Shown here: in pieces, positions 15,557-22,768 of the stretch
Layout of the letters: every line of letters begins with the position of its first letter
Numbering within the stretch: position 1 is the first letter of the stretch
From: JAVBTR01 sp031556065
GTDB taxonomy: Bacteria > Bacillota > Clostridia > Christensenellales > Aristaeellaceae
Assembly: GCA_031556065.1 (NCBI GenBank)
Contig: JAVBTR010000031.1
Location: 1-27,606, forward strand
Length of the DNA stretch: 27,606 nucleotides
Direction of reading: 5' to 3'
The notes under the pieces: generated by a model
Seen by the model: only the letters and a program-made list of their open reading frames with translations
Database searches by the model: none
Told to the model about the DNA's origin: nothing
Program-made: the position numbers and the translations under genes

Positions 15557-18500
15557 TTATTCGGTAACAACCAGCGGATAGGTGACGGCGGCGGATACAT
15601 AGCCTTCAGCCTGCGCCGTAATGACCACGCTGAATTCGCCAGCCGCTTTAGCGGTACCGGTGATGATGCCGGTGGCTGCGTCAAAGCTCATGCCTTCGGG
15701 CAGACCCTCGACAGCGTAGGTGATGGGGGAGTAAGCATAGTAGGTGTTCAAAGCGGCGTTGTTCAGTGCCACAGAAGCATATTCCTCGTTAACCTTGGCC
15801 TCTTCAAGCTTGATCTGCACTTCTTCATCGTCGATCTCGGCGATGTCGGTGTAGACGACCTTGGCGCCAGCGGGGATCTGCATAGCATTGGAATTGGCTA
15901 CCATGTACAGGATGTGCTTGGCGGCGTTCTGCATGCAATAGAGGGTGATGTTACGGGCATCATCGTCCATTGCCAGGATGGTGTCCTTGTCAAGGAAGGT
16001 GCCAAAGTTCAGGCCGTACACAAACGCATCCAGCATCATGTCGGAACCAGCCTTCACAAGCTGATAGGCGTTGCAAGCCCAGTAGATAACAATGTCGGTC
16101 ACAACAGAGCCTTCAAAGCCCCATTCGTTGCGGGTAATCTGCTGGTTCACAGCATAGCTGCCGCCGCACCAGGTCTTGCCAATACGGGTGAAGGAGCCCA
16201 TAGCGAAGCGGGCATCGCCCTCTTCCACGGCCATCTGATAACCCTTGAGGTAGATTTCGCGAGCGGTCTGTTCAGTCATCCAGGCAGACAGGCCATCCTT
16301 GTCGGAACCTGCGCCGATGCCGCCCATGCGGTAGGTCATTGCCCCGCCGCCATCGTTATGGAAGGCAAAGTGCTTGAGGGTCACATAGCAACCCTTGGAA
16401 AGCGCGCCTTGAGATACATTGGCCGCCATTGCGCCGGTGATCACCGGGTCTTCGGAGTAATACTCGGTAAAGCGGCTGTCGAAGGGGGAGCGGTGGATGT
16501 TCATGCCGGGGCCGTACCAGCCGGTGTAGCTGTTGACCATGCCGCTGGCGATAGTGGAGTTGCCCCACAGGCCCTGATCGCCAACGATCTTGCCCATTTC
16601 ATAGGCCAAATCCTTGTTAAAGGTGGCGGCGATCATGGGTTCGGAGGCGAAGTAGTTAAAGCGGTCGTTGGTGTCGGTATAGTTGCCGGTCCAGCCCTTG
16701 GGGCCGTCGGTATCGCGGGAGTAGGGCTTGCCCACATAGGGAATGCCATAGGAGTTGAAGCCGCCGAAGTTGACCAGGGTGATAAGCTCATCCAATGTCA
16801 GCTGCTTGACCAGTTCGTCAAACCTGGGATCGGATGCATCCGCGCCAATCAGGTCGGACAGAACGATGGAGTAGGTGTCGTCAGTGCGGGCAGCCCCGTC
16901 GCCGTATTCCACGGTGCCGATGGCCGCTGCGTCATAATAAGCATTAAAAGCGGCATCGTCATAAGCGAAGGTGGCATACTCTTCTTGGGAGATTTCCTTG
17001 GTTTCCACGTAAGTATCCGGCATAGTGCCTTCAAAATCAGCACGGGAAAGCAGGGTATAGCCTTCGGAAGCAAAGCCTTCGGTCACATCGTCCAGCACGT
17101 TGGTTACTTCAGCGCCGCCAACGGATTCGCTGCAAAGCTGCTTTTCCTCAACGGTGTAGGTGAAGTCCACGTCATTCTTGCCGGCGCCGAAATGGGCACT
17201 CTGGGCAATTTTGAGGCTGTATGCGCCAGCGTCCAGCACGTAGGTTTTATCGGTTACGTTATCGTAGGAGGCCATGTCCTTAACCGGGATGGACAAGCGT
17301 ACGGTGTCGCTTTCGCCGGGAGCCAGAACCTTGGTTTTGGCGAAATCGCCCAGCACCACGTGAGATTTTTCAATCACGGTGTCGTTGCCAGTCAGGTCCT
17401 TACCGTAGGGTGCGGTGTAGTATAGTTCCACAACGTCCTTGCCGGAAGCCTGGCCAACGTTGGTCACCTTCACGTCAAAATCCAGTGTATCTGCCTTGGT
17501 GATGGCCGCATCCGCCGCGATGACGGGGGTCACTTCCCAAGTGAAATCGGTGTAGCTCAGGCCGTAGCCGAAGGTGTACACCACGTTATCATTATACCAA
17601 TTTTCGTTGCCAGCCTTTAATTCTTCAAAGGCGCGGGTCTCGTAATAACGGTAGCCTACATAAATGCCTTCTTCGTAGCCCACTTCCCAGGTGTTCACAG
17701 CATTACCGTCCACCACGAACTGGGTGTAGCCGGTCTTTAAGCCATTGCCATCGGTGCTGTGGGCATCATCGGCAGTGTTGATGTTGAAGTTCATATAGGA
17801 AGGGTTCTTGGTGAAGTCCACTGTCCACGTATCCACCGTGCGGCCAGAGGGAGATACTTCACCGTTCAAAATTTTGCCCAGGGCTTGGAAGCCGTTATCG
17901 CCGCATTCGCCAATCATCACAATGGCGGCCACCTTTTCGTTGTCTTGGACGGCTTTCAGTTCCAGGGGGGTGCAGCTGTTAATTAAAACAACAACCTTTT
18001 CGAAATTTTCTGTGGCATAATCCACCAGGGCCAGCTGCTGTGCATCCAGCTGGAGGTTATGCACCCGACCAGCGCCGCTGCCTAAGCCCAGGACGACCAG
18101 AGCGGCGTCGCTGTATTCTTTAATGGAATCGGCCCAGGTGACATACGCCTCAGTGTAAGCGTCGGCCAGTGCGCTATCGGAGTTCATGGGTTTTTCCTCC
18201 GTTGCGCTGGCAGCGAAATCCGCATAAGCCTGTTCAACGGTGGGGTTCAGTTGGAAGCCGGCATCCTTCAGGCTTGAAACCACATTGGCCTGAGCGATGG
18301 CCACACCGCCAGAAGCGTCGCCGCCATTGGCGCTGCCGCCAGCATTGGGGTTATATCCGGCATAACCCAGCAGGGTTACTTTGGCGCCACTGCCAAGGGG
18401 CAGGGCGTTGCCAAGGTTTTTGACCAGAACCATGCCTTCCTCAGCAATGCGTTCATTCAAGTCAAGCCCAGCTTGCAGCGCTTCCGCTTTGCTGGCATAA

Positions 18501-18613
18501 TCGGAGGTGTAATTGCTTCCCTCTGCGCTTGCAGGCATGACAACCATTGTCATCACCAACATCACGCTCAGGATCAAAGCAAGAAGCCGAGAATGGTTTT
18601 TCATGTTTTCCAT
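15557..18613 (-). CDS. Secreted GH3-family protein with permuted domains and Ig-like tail
   Basis: The start is ATG 18611-18613 with AAGGAGG 6 bases upstream; the open frame extends 9 codons further without support. The 1018-residue protein has a signal peptide (cleavage after PASA, before EGSN, about residue 30), an alpha/beta GH3 domain first (about 45-260), a fibronectin-like domain (about 350-490), the GH3 barrel (about 590-910) and a C-terminal Ig-like putative module (about 925-1018, with LPEGMSFDAATGIITGTAKA). Nucleophile candidate Asp840 in VVTDIVIYW and the Lys-His pair (747-748) are present. The segment that carries GGEGFDLP in the neighbouring paralog is replaced by a stretch 23 residues shorter (LGSGAGRVHN, 177-186) without Glu, so the usual acid/base is absent. 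It leads the operon after a long leader. It may be a binding or altered-mechanism enzyme. Confidence 0.88.
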   Translation of the reverse strand: MENMKNHSRLLALILSVMLVMTMVVMPASAEGSNYTSDYASKAEALQAGLDLNERIAEEGMVLVKNLGNALPLGSGAKVTLLGYAGYNPNAGGSANGGDASGGVAIAQANVVSSLKDAGFQLNPTVEQAYADFAASATEEKPMNSDSALADAYTEAYVTWADSIKEYSDAALVVLGLGSGAGRVHNLQLDAQQLALVDYATENFEKVVVLINSCTPLELKAVQDNEKVAAIVMIGECGDNGFQALGKILNGEVSPSGRTVDTWTVDFTKNPSYMNFNINTADDAHSTDGNGLKTGYTQFVVDGNAVNTWEVGYEEGIYVGYRYYETRAFEELKAGNENWYNDNVVYTFGYGLSYTDFTWEVTPVIAADAAITKADTLDFDVKVTNVGQASGKDVVELYYTAPYGKDLTGNDTVIEKSHVVLGDFAKTKVLAPGESDTVRLSIPVKDMASYDNVTDKTYVLDAGAYSLKIAQSAHFGAGKNDVDFTYTVEEKQLCSESVGGAEVTNVLDDVTEGFASEGYTLLSRADFEGTMPDTYVETKEISQEEYATFAYDDAAFNAYYDAAAIGTVEYGDGAARTDDTYSIVLSDLIGADASDPRFDELVKQLTLDELITLVNFGGFNSYGIPYVGKPYSRDTDGPKGWTGNYTDTNDRFNYFASEPMIAATFNKDLAYEMGKIVGDQGLWGNSTIASGMVNSYTGWYGPGMNIHRSPFDSRFTEYYSEDPVITGAMAANVSQGALSKGCYVTLKHFAFHNDGGGAMTYRMGGIGAGSDKDGLSAWMTEQTAREIYLKGYQMAVEEGDARFAMGSFTRIGKTWCGGSYAVNQQITRNEWGFEGSVVTDIVIYWACNAYQLVKAGSDMMLDAFVYGLNFGTFLDKDTILAMDDDARNITLYCMQNAAKHILYMVANSNAMQIPAGAKVVYTDIAEIDDEEVQIKLEEAKVNEEYASVALNNAALNTYYAYSPITYAVEGLPEGMSFDAATGIITGTAKAAGEFSVVITAQAEGYVSAAVTYPLVVTE

Positions 18614-18859
18614 ATAAATCCTCCTTAAAGACTCGGGCAAGAATAATTTTAACAGGTAACAGCACGCGGAAAATGAGCATATGGTAAGTATTTTATCTCC
18701 TCACGGCTTTCGCCGTTTAGAAAACACACTTCCTCCCTTCCTTGAATTGCAATTACAACACATCTTCCGTGGCGCCTGATTTACCCCTAAAGGTTTGATG
18801 ATTCGATCATGTGAAAATGAAGGGCAGCATTGCCCCAAACGGCCCCATAAATTAATTTT
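18614..18859 (-). promoter_or_regulatory. Long structured 5' leader of the GH3 operon
   Basis: If transcription starts from the candidate promoter near 18860, the leader is about 240 bases. It holds a GGGCA/TGCCC hairpin (18822-18835), the perfect palindrome AATTGCAATT (18745-18754) and a GNRA-type hairpin on the minus strand (ACGGC-GAAA-GCCGT, 18703-18716). No known riboswitch class was recognised. A short open frame starting at 18680 has no ribosome site at a usable distance and overlaps the GH3 gene, so it is not called. Confidence 0.35.
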
Positions 18860-18868
18860 ATCATAACA
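18860..18868 (-). promoter_or_regulatory. Candidate extended -10 of the GH3 operon
   Basis: On the minus strand the sequence reads TGT-TATGAT, an extended -10, with no good -35 at 17-18 bases (18883-18889). Absence of a -35 fits activation by the adjacent regulator. The LytTR-type direct repeats begin at 18895, just upstream of that -35 position. Confidence 0.35.
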
Positions 18869-18894
18869 CAAAAGACTTGAATCGCTTCAGCCAT

Positions 18895-18923
18895 GGCGTA
18901 CTTCGTCGGATTTTCGGCGTACT
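18895..18923. promoter_or_regulatory. Direct-repeat operator, probable LytTR-protein site
   Basis: GGCGTACT occurs exactly at 18895-18902 and again at 18916-18923, so the starts are 21 bases apart. AgrA/LytTR proteins bind pairs of about 9-bp direct repeats separated by 12-13 bases, which is this geometry. The site lies between the GH3 operon and the LytTR regulator gene, just upstream of both candidate promoters. Binding by the neighbouring regulator is inferred. Confidence 0.5.
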
Positions 18924-18959
18924 CTGCACGGTTGCGAAGGAAAAAAAAGTATGCTACCA

Positions 18960-18965
18960 TATAAT
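18960..18965 (+). promoter_or_regulatory. -10 box of the LytTR/kinase operon
   Basis: A perfect TATAAT at 18960-18965 lacks a recognisable -35 at 16-18 bases (TTGCGA is 22 bases away). The leader to the ATG at 19014 would be about 42 bases. The missing -35 suggests positive control, possibly autoregulation via the repeats at 18895-18923. Confidence 0.5.
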
Positions 18966-19013
18966 AACGAGATAAAAGTACGTTTCATTAAAATACCGGC
19001 CGGGAGGTATTGT

Positions 19014-19727
19014 ATGCGGATTGCCATTGTGGAAGACAATGCCCAAGAGCAAAAGCGAATGGCAGAATATATCAAACAATACTTTGAAAAAACAGGCAAG
19101 GATTGCCAGATCACGCTGTTTCAAGATGGGGATGAGATCGTAGAATACTATTCTGCCCGCTGGGATCTGATTTTTTTGGACATCCAAATGCAGCGGCTGG
19201 ATGGGCTTTCCACGGCCGAAAAGATTCGCAAGCTGGACCAGGATGTTTTTTTGGTTTTTACCACCAACATGTCCCATTACGCCATTAAAGGCTATGCAGT
19301 TCATGCGCTGGACTTTTTGATCAAGCCCATACAATATCAGGTGCTGGAACAGCTTTTAAGCCAGACGGAAAAGCTGCTTAAGCGCAGAATGAAGCAATTT
19401 ATCACTCTGCCCTGCGAAAACGGGCTCATGCGTATCAATGTATCGGATATCTATTATATTGAAGTGAAAAACCATGTGCTGTTTGTATATACCATACAGG
19501 GCACCTATCAAATGCGAGGCGCTATCTCCGGCATGGAGGAAACGCTGCAAGACCATCATTTTTTTCGTAGCAAAAATTGCTACCTGATCAACCTGGCCCA
19601 TGTGAACCGGGTAGACAAGGGCGCTGTGCTGGTAGGAGAAACACTTCTTGAGGTAGCGCGCCCTAAGCAAAAGGAACTGATGGCTGCCCTGACTGCATAC
19701 ATGGGAGGCACACAAGCCAATGAGTAG
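19014..19727 (+). CDS. LytTR-family response regulator (AgrA/LytR type)
   Basis: The start is ATG 19014, preceded by GGGAGG at a 6-base distance; the frame stays open 21 codons upstream but only across the promoter. The 237-residue protein has a receiver domain (about 1-120) with the acidic pair ED (7-8), phosphoacceptor Asp56 in LIFLDIQM, Thr83/84 and Lys104 in DFLIKP, then a LytTR DNA-binding domain (about 133-232) with the HHFFRSKNCYLINLAHV segment typical of AgrA and VirR proteins. It shares 8 bases with the histidine kinase gene that follows. It points away from the GH3 operon with a shared 400-base control region, so regulation of that operon is the simplest guess. No adjacent signal-peptide gene was found. 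Confidence 0.92.
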   Translation: MRIAIVEDNAQEQKRMAEYIKQYFEKTGKDCQITLFQDGDEIVEYYSARWDLIFLDIQMQRLDGLSTAEKIRKLDQDVFLVFTTNMSHYAIKGYAVHALDFLIKPIQYQVLEQLLSQTEKLLKRRMKQFITLPCENGLMRINVSDIYYIEVKNHVLFVYTIQGTYQMRGAISGMEETLQDHHFFRSKNCYLINLAHVNRVDKGAVLVGETLLEVARPKQKELMAALTAYMGGTQANE

Positions 19728-21039
19728 CTACATGGTAACCTATTTTCCAAGGGTGCATACCGCGCTTGCAGAATGGCTTATCTTAATTGCCTTTATTTGC
19801 CCTTTGAATATCAAAGAAATCACTTTTAAGCAGATCGCTGTTTCTTTTCTGTTTCTTGTTACCATGCTTACCACCTTTGTCACCATGGAAACCCTTGACG
19901 CCCAGGGGCTTTTGTGGACGCTGTTTATGTTCCTGGGTGCAGCACAAATGTTCTTGCTTATCTACCTCAATAACCGCCACAACTGGGCCAAATCCCTTTA
20001 CAGGTGGGCAAGGGCCTTTTTAGTGGCGGAGCTGGCTGCTTCTCTTGAATGGCAGATTAACTTTTACCTGTATGAGAGGGGAGCCATCACTTCCCTTAGC
20101 CAAACCTACATCTTTATGGGCATCGTTTATGCCGCTTTCTTCATTTTAACCGTGCTGCATCGCAGGAAAAACAAAGCAAGCCATTCCGGCTACATCTCAA
20201 AGCGGGAGGCCATCAGCGCCGTCAGCGTTGCAGCCGGTGCATTTATCATCAGCAATATTCAATTCGCACTAAGCGGCAGCTTCACCGCGATCCCTTTCAG
20301 TGACGGGGTCTTGTCTGCACGCACCCTTGTGGATGCGGGAGGGGTGCTGATGCTCTACGCCAACTCCGAGCAGCGGCGGCAAATGTACCTGCGCTACGAG
20401 CTTGATACCATGGCCGGCCTGTTTCAGCGCCAATATGAACAATACCAGCAGCTGGACGCCAACAACGAGGCCATGCGCCGTGTCTATCACGATCTGAAGC
20501 ACCAGATCGGTTATCTCGAAGCGGAAACCAATATGGATAAGCGCAAAGTCCACTTAAAAGAAATGAAGGAGATCATCCGTACCAATGAATCCAAGGTGAA
20601 TACGGGCAACAGCGTTCTGGATACGATACTCACCGGCAAAAGCCTTATCTGTGCCGACGAGGAGATCGTTATGACCTGCTATGCCGATGCCAAATCCATT
20701 GAATTTATCGATATTATGGATGTGTGCAGCATCTTTGGCAACACCATCGATAACGCCATCGAATATGAGCGCACCATTGAAAACCCTATGGACAGAATCA
20801 TCAAGGTCTATGTAAGCACAAGGGGTGCGTTTTCGTTGATTCGCATTGAAAACTATCTAAAAAACCCTGTGAAGTTCGAGGGCGAAAACCCCGTAACCAC
20901 CAAAAAGGATAAGCAGCTCCATGGTCTTGGGCTTAAAAATGTACGCCAGTCCGTGGAAAAATACGACGGGCATATCAGCCTGGAACAGACGAATACCTGG
21001 TTTACGGTAAGCATCTTGATCCCCCTTCCTCAGCCCTGA
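19720..21039 (+). CDS. GHKL sensor histidine kinase (AgrC-like)
   Basis: A 439-residue membrane kinase. The N-terminal half carries about five to six hydrophobic segments (within residues 15-215), followed by a coiled-coil-like stretch (about 225-250), the phosphoacceptor His257 in VYHDLKHQ, and a GHKL ATPase with the N box NTIDNAIEY (341-349) and the glycine box HGLGLKN (401-407). This is the HPK10/AgrC layout, which in known cases senses peptides; here the signal is unknown. ATG 19720 overlaps the regulator gene end by 8 bases, with GGGAGG about 12 bases upstream; the Met four codons later is an alternative start. It should phosphorylate the adjacent LytTR regulator. Confidence 0.9.
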   Translation: MSSYMVTYFPRVHTALAEWLILIAFICPLNIKEITFKQIAVSFLFLVTMLTTFVTMETLDAQGLLWTLFMFLGAAQMFLLIYLNNRHNWAKSLYRWARAFLVAELAASLEWQINFYLYERGAITSLSQTYIFMGIVYAAFFILTVLHRRKNKASHSGYISKREAISAVSVAAGAFIISNIQFALSGSFTAIPFSDGVLSARTLVDAGGVLMLYANSEQRRQMYLRYELDTMAGLFQRQYEQYQQLDANNEAMRRVYHDLKHQIGYLEAETNMDKRKVHLKEMKEIIRTNESKVNTGNSVLDTILTGKSLICADEEIVMTCYADAKSIEFIDIMDVCSIFGNTIDNAIEYERTIENPMDRIIKVYVSTRGAFSLIRIENYLKNPVKFEGENPVTTKKDKQLHGLGLKNVRQSVEKYDGHISLEQTNTWFTVSILIPLPQP

Positions 21040-21042
21040 TCC

Positions 21043-21124
21043 CAAAACCCTTGACACCAACTTGGCTAAAAGTAAGCTGGTATCAAGGGCCGCTAACGCT
21101 GCCTTGACCTGGGTTTTGTTTTTT
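21043..21124 (+). terminator. Terminator of the kinase operon with alternative pairings
   Basis: CAAAACCC (21043-21050) pairs perfectly with GGGTTTTG (21111-21118), followed by TTTTTT. Inside, CCCTTGA-ACCA-CTT (21048-21063) pairs with AAG-TGGT-TCAAGGG (21074-21089) with two mismatches. TCAAGG (21083-21088) can instead pair with CCTTGA (21102-21107). The structure starts 4 bases after the kinase stop codon. Confidence 0.6.
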
Positions 21125-21210
21125 AGATTTCAATAGGCACGGTGGGTTCTGATCCGGTCATTCAATCGTCGCGCTGCTAATGCATCGCTCGTTTCACTCC
21201 CCGACTCCCG

Positions 21211-21474
21211 CATAAGGGATGAAATCCCTTATGTCAGACCATCAACAAACCCTAGGAGGTATCGGAGAACCGTGGTCCTCCGATTTTCATGCCGAAATCG
21301 GCTACATGTGCGGCGATTTTCGGTGTAATTTCGTAGAAATTCCTACCTTGCCCCAACAAACGACCGTAAAATCGAAGATTTTACAGTGCAGTGAGGGAAA
21401 TCCCTCGTGCGACACCGATGTCGCACGAAAGCGTCGACTTTGTCGACGCGCTGAGGGAGGGACTTTTCCCTCCC
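21211..21474. repeat. Tandem array of about nine short hairpins, unknown element
   Basis: A run of mostly perfect inverted repeats with tiny loops fills this convergent intergenic region. Arms: CATAAGGGAT/ATCCCTTATG, loop GAA (21211-21233); ATCGGAG/CTCCGAT (21261-21284); CCGATTT/AAATCGG (21280-21301), competing with a CCGAAATCG stem (21292-21323); AATTTC/GAAATT, loop GTA (21327-21341); GTAAAATC/GATTTTAC, loop GAA (21366-21384); GAGGG/CCCTC (21393-21406); CGTGCGACA/TGTCGCACG, loop CCGA (21406-21427); GCGTCGAC/GTCGACGC, loop TTT (21431-21449); GGGAGGGA/TCCCTCCC, loop CTTT (21455-21474). Stems differ in sequence, so this is not a simple tandem repeat or CRISPR. An open frame spans it but is judged accidental. 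The preceding 21125-21210 shows no gene and may belong to the same element. The type of element is not recognised; a dispersed palindromic module or a structured RNA are options. Confidence 0.75.
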
Positions 21475-21493
21475 CATAAGTAATATTATTCGC

Positions 21494-22726
21494 TTACAGT
21501 AAGTCCGCATCCTCTAAAAGGGACTGCATTTCGTCCAGCGCTTCTTTGGCTGTCATATTATTGGTTTCCAAAGCGCTTAACACGCTGGCGATAATATCGG
21601 ACACAGCGCCCTGCTCAAGCAGTGCAGGCGGCGCAGCCGCGAAATCCATGCTTTCAAAAACAGCGGCACGGTTTGCGGGGGGCGTTAATTCGATATACTG
21701 GGCCAGCTTGCTTTGATCGGCAATGGTAGGCAGTTCCCAAGCCGCGTCCAGGCGAAGCTGTACGATATCCGGGTCGGAACCCATGGCGTCGATAAACTTA
21801 GCGGCTGCTTCCTTTTTCGCAGAAGACGGGGCTACACAGTTCACGTTGGCAAAGAAGAATGTGGCTTTTCCCTTCATGCCAGGTTCCACCACAACATCCC
21901 ATTCAAAGGCGCACTTTTCGCCGAAGGTGGGGAACGCCCAAATACCAGTAACGATCATGCCCAGCTTGCCTTCGGTGAATAAATCCCAATCCCCACGACC
22001 AGCCATGTCTTCAGTGGTAGGCATGACTTTGGCATCGCGAACGCGCTTGAGCATGGCATCCAGCACCGCTACATTGGCCTGGGAATTCACAGTAAAGGCA
22101 GTGAAATCGTCGTTTAGAAGGCTGCCGCCGTTGGTCTTAACAGATTTGTAGAACTCATGGTAGCTGATGGGCTGATAGTAGCCCCAAATATCTTCGCCGC
22201 CTGCGGCTACGATCTTTTCAGCCGCTGCCAGGGCGTCGTCCCAGGTCCATTCATTGGTGGGATAGCCGATACCGGCTTGATCGAACAAAGCCTTATTGTA
22301 GAACAGCAGACAGGTAGAAAAGCTCATAGGCACAGCATAAAGCTTCCCATCGTTTGAGACCGCATCCAATGTGCCCTGGGAGTAGTTGGCCGTGTCGATA
22401 CCCAGTTCGCTTAAATCCGCACAGGCACCTCTAAGCATATAGGCCAAATAGTTTTCCATGTTCATTTCAAACACGTCGGGAGGATTGCCGCCGCCCACCT
22501 GGGTGGCCAACTTGGTAAAGTAATCGTTATAGCCAGTCAGTTGTACATCGATCTTAATCCCGGGATTCTTTTGTTCAAAGATAGAAACCATCTTTGCCAG
22601 GGTTTCCTCTTGAGCCCCTGAGGCGGAGAAGCAGGCATAAGTCAGAGTCACATCTTCCGCCAAAGCGGGGGCAGCCAACAGAACCATCATAGACAGAGCC
22701 AAAAAGAGTGATAACCATTTTTTCAT
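21494..22726 (-). CDS. Secreted sugar-binding protein of ABC importer (family 1)
   Basis: The 410-residue extracellular binding subunit for the second importer. A signal peptide is clear (MKKWLSLFLALSMMVLLAAP, cleavage after ALA, before EDVT), again without a lipobox Cys. The mature protein has the family 1 pattern: LTYACFSASGAQEETLAKMV, then a VQLTGYNDYFTKLATQVGGG segment (about 62-80) and PDVFEMNMENYLAYMLRGA. The ATG is preceded by GGGAGG at 8 bases. It is last in an operon with GH31, GH65 and two permeases, so an alpha-linked glucose oligosaccharide is the likely ligand (inference). Its 3' end faces the kinase operon across the hairpin array. Confidence 0.9.
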   Translation of the reverse strand: MKKWLSLFLALSMMVLLAAPALAEDVTLTYACFSASGAQEETLAKMVSIFEQKNPGIKIDVQLTGYNDYFTKLATQVGGGNPPDVFEMNMENYLAYMLRGACADLSELGIDTANYSQGTLDAVSNDGKLYAVPMSFSTCLLFYNKALFDQAGIGYPTNEWTWDDALAAAEKIVAAGGEDIWGYYQPISYHEFYKSVKTNGGSLLNDDFTAFTVNSQANVAVLDAMLKRVRDAKVMPTTEDMAGRGDWDLFTEGKLGMIVTGIWAFPTFGEKCAFEWDVVVEPGMKGKATFFFANVNCVAPSSAKKEAAAKFIDAMGSDPDIVQLRLDAAWELPTIADQSKLAQYIELTPPANRAAVFESMDFAAAPPALLEQGAVSDIIASVLSALETNNMTAKEALDEMQSLLEDADLL

Positions 22727-22748
22727 TAGAGTAACCTCCCTTATATTT

Positions 22749-22767
22749 GCAACGCATCCGCGTTTGC
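22749..22767 (-). other. Short hairpin between permease and binding-protein genes
   Basis: GCAACGC (22749-22755) pairs with GCGTTTGC (22760-22767) with one bulged T. No T tract follows on the minus strand. It lies in the 42-base gap before the binding-protein gene and could mark an RNA-processing site; this is a weak inference. Confidence 0.3.
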
Positions 22768-22768
22768 A

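Noticed and set aside
15551..17425. 624-codon open frame on the plus strand inside the secreted GH3 gene
   Set aside because: It is antisense to a well-supported GH3 gene with clear motifs, has Gly/Val/His-rich composition typical of a reverse-strand shadow, and matches no recognisable family.
18462..18680. 72-codon open frame overlapping the start of the secreted GH3 gene, possible leader peptide
   Set aside because: The nearest ribosome-like sequence is about 16 bases from its ATG, and most of its length is out of frame inside the GH3 gene.
18878..18889. TGAATCGCTTCA as a CcpA cre site
   Set aside because: It is a dyad with a CG core but each half lacks a base of the usual 14-bp site, so it was not called as a feature.
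21211..21474. Possible CRISPR array
   Set aside because: The repeated units differ in sequence and spacing, there are no constant repeats with unique spacers, and no cas gene is present.
21219..21479. 86-codon open frame across the hairpin array
   Set aside because: It begins inside a hairpin arm, has no ribosome site, and every segment of it is explained by inverted repeats; no protein family was recognised.
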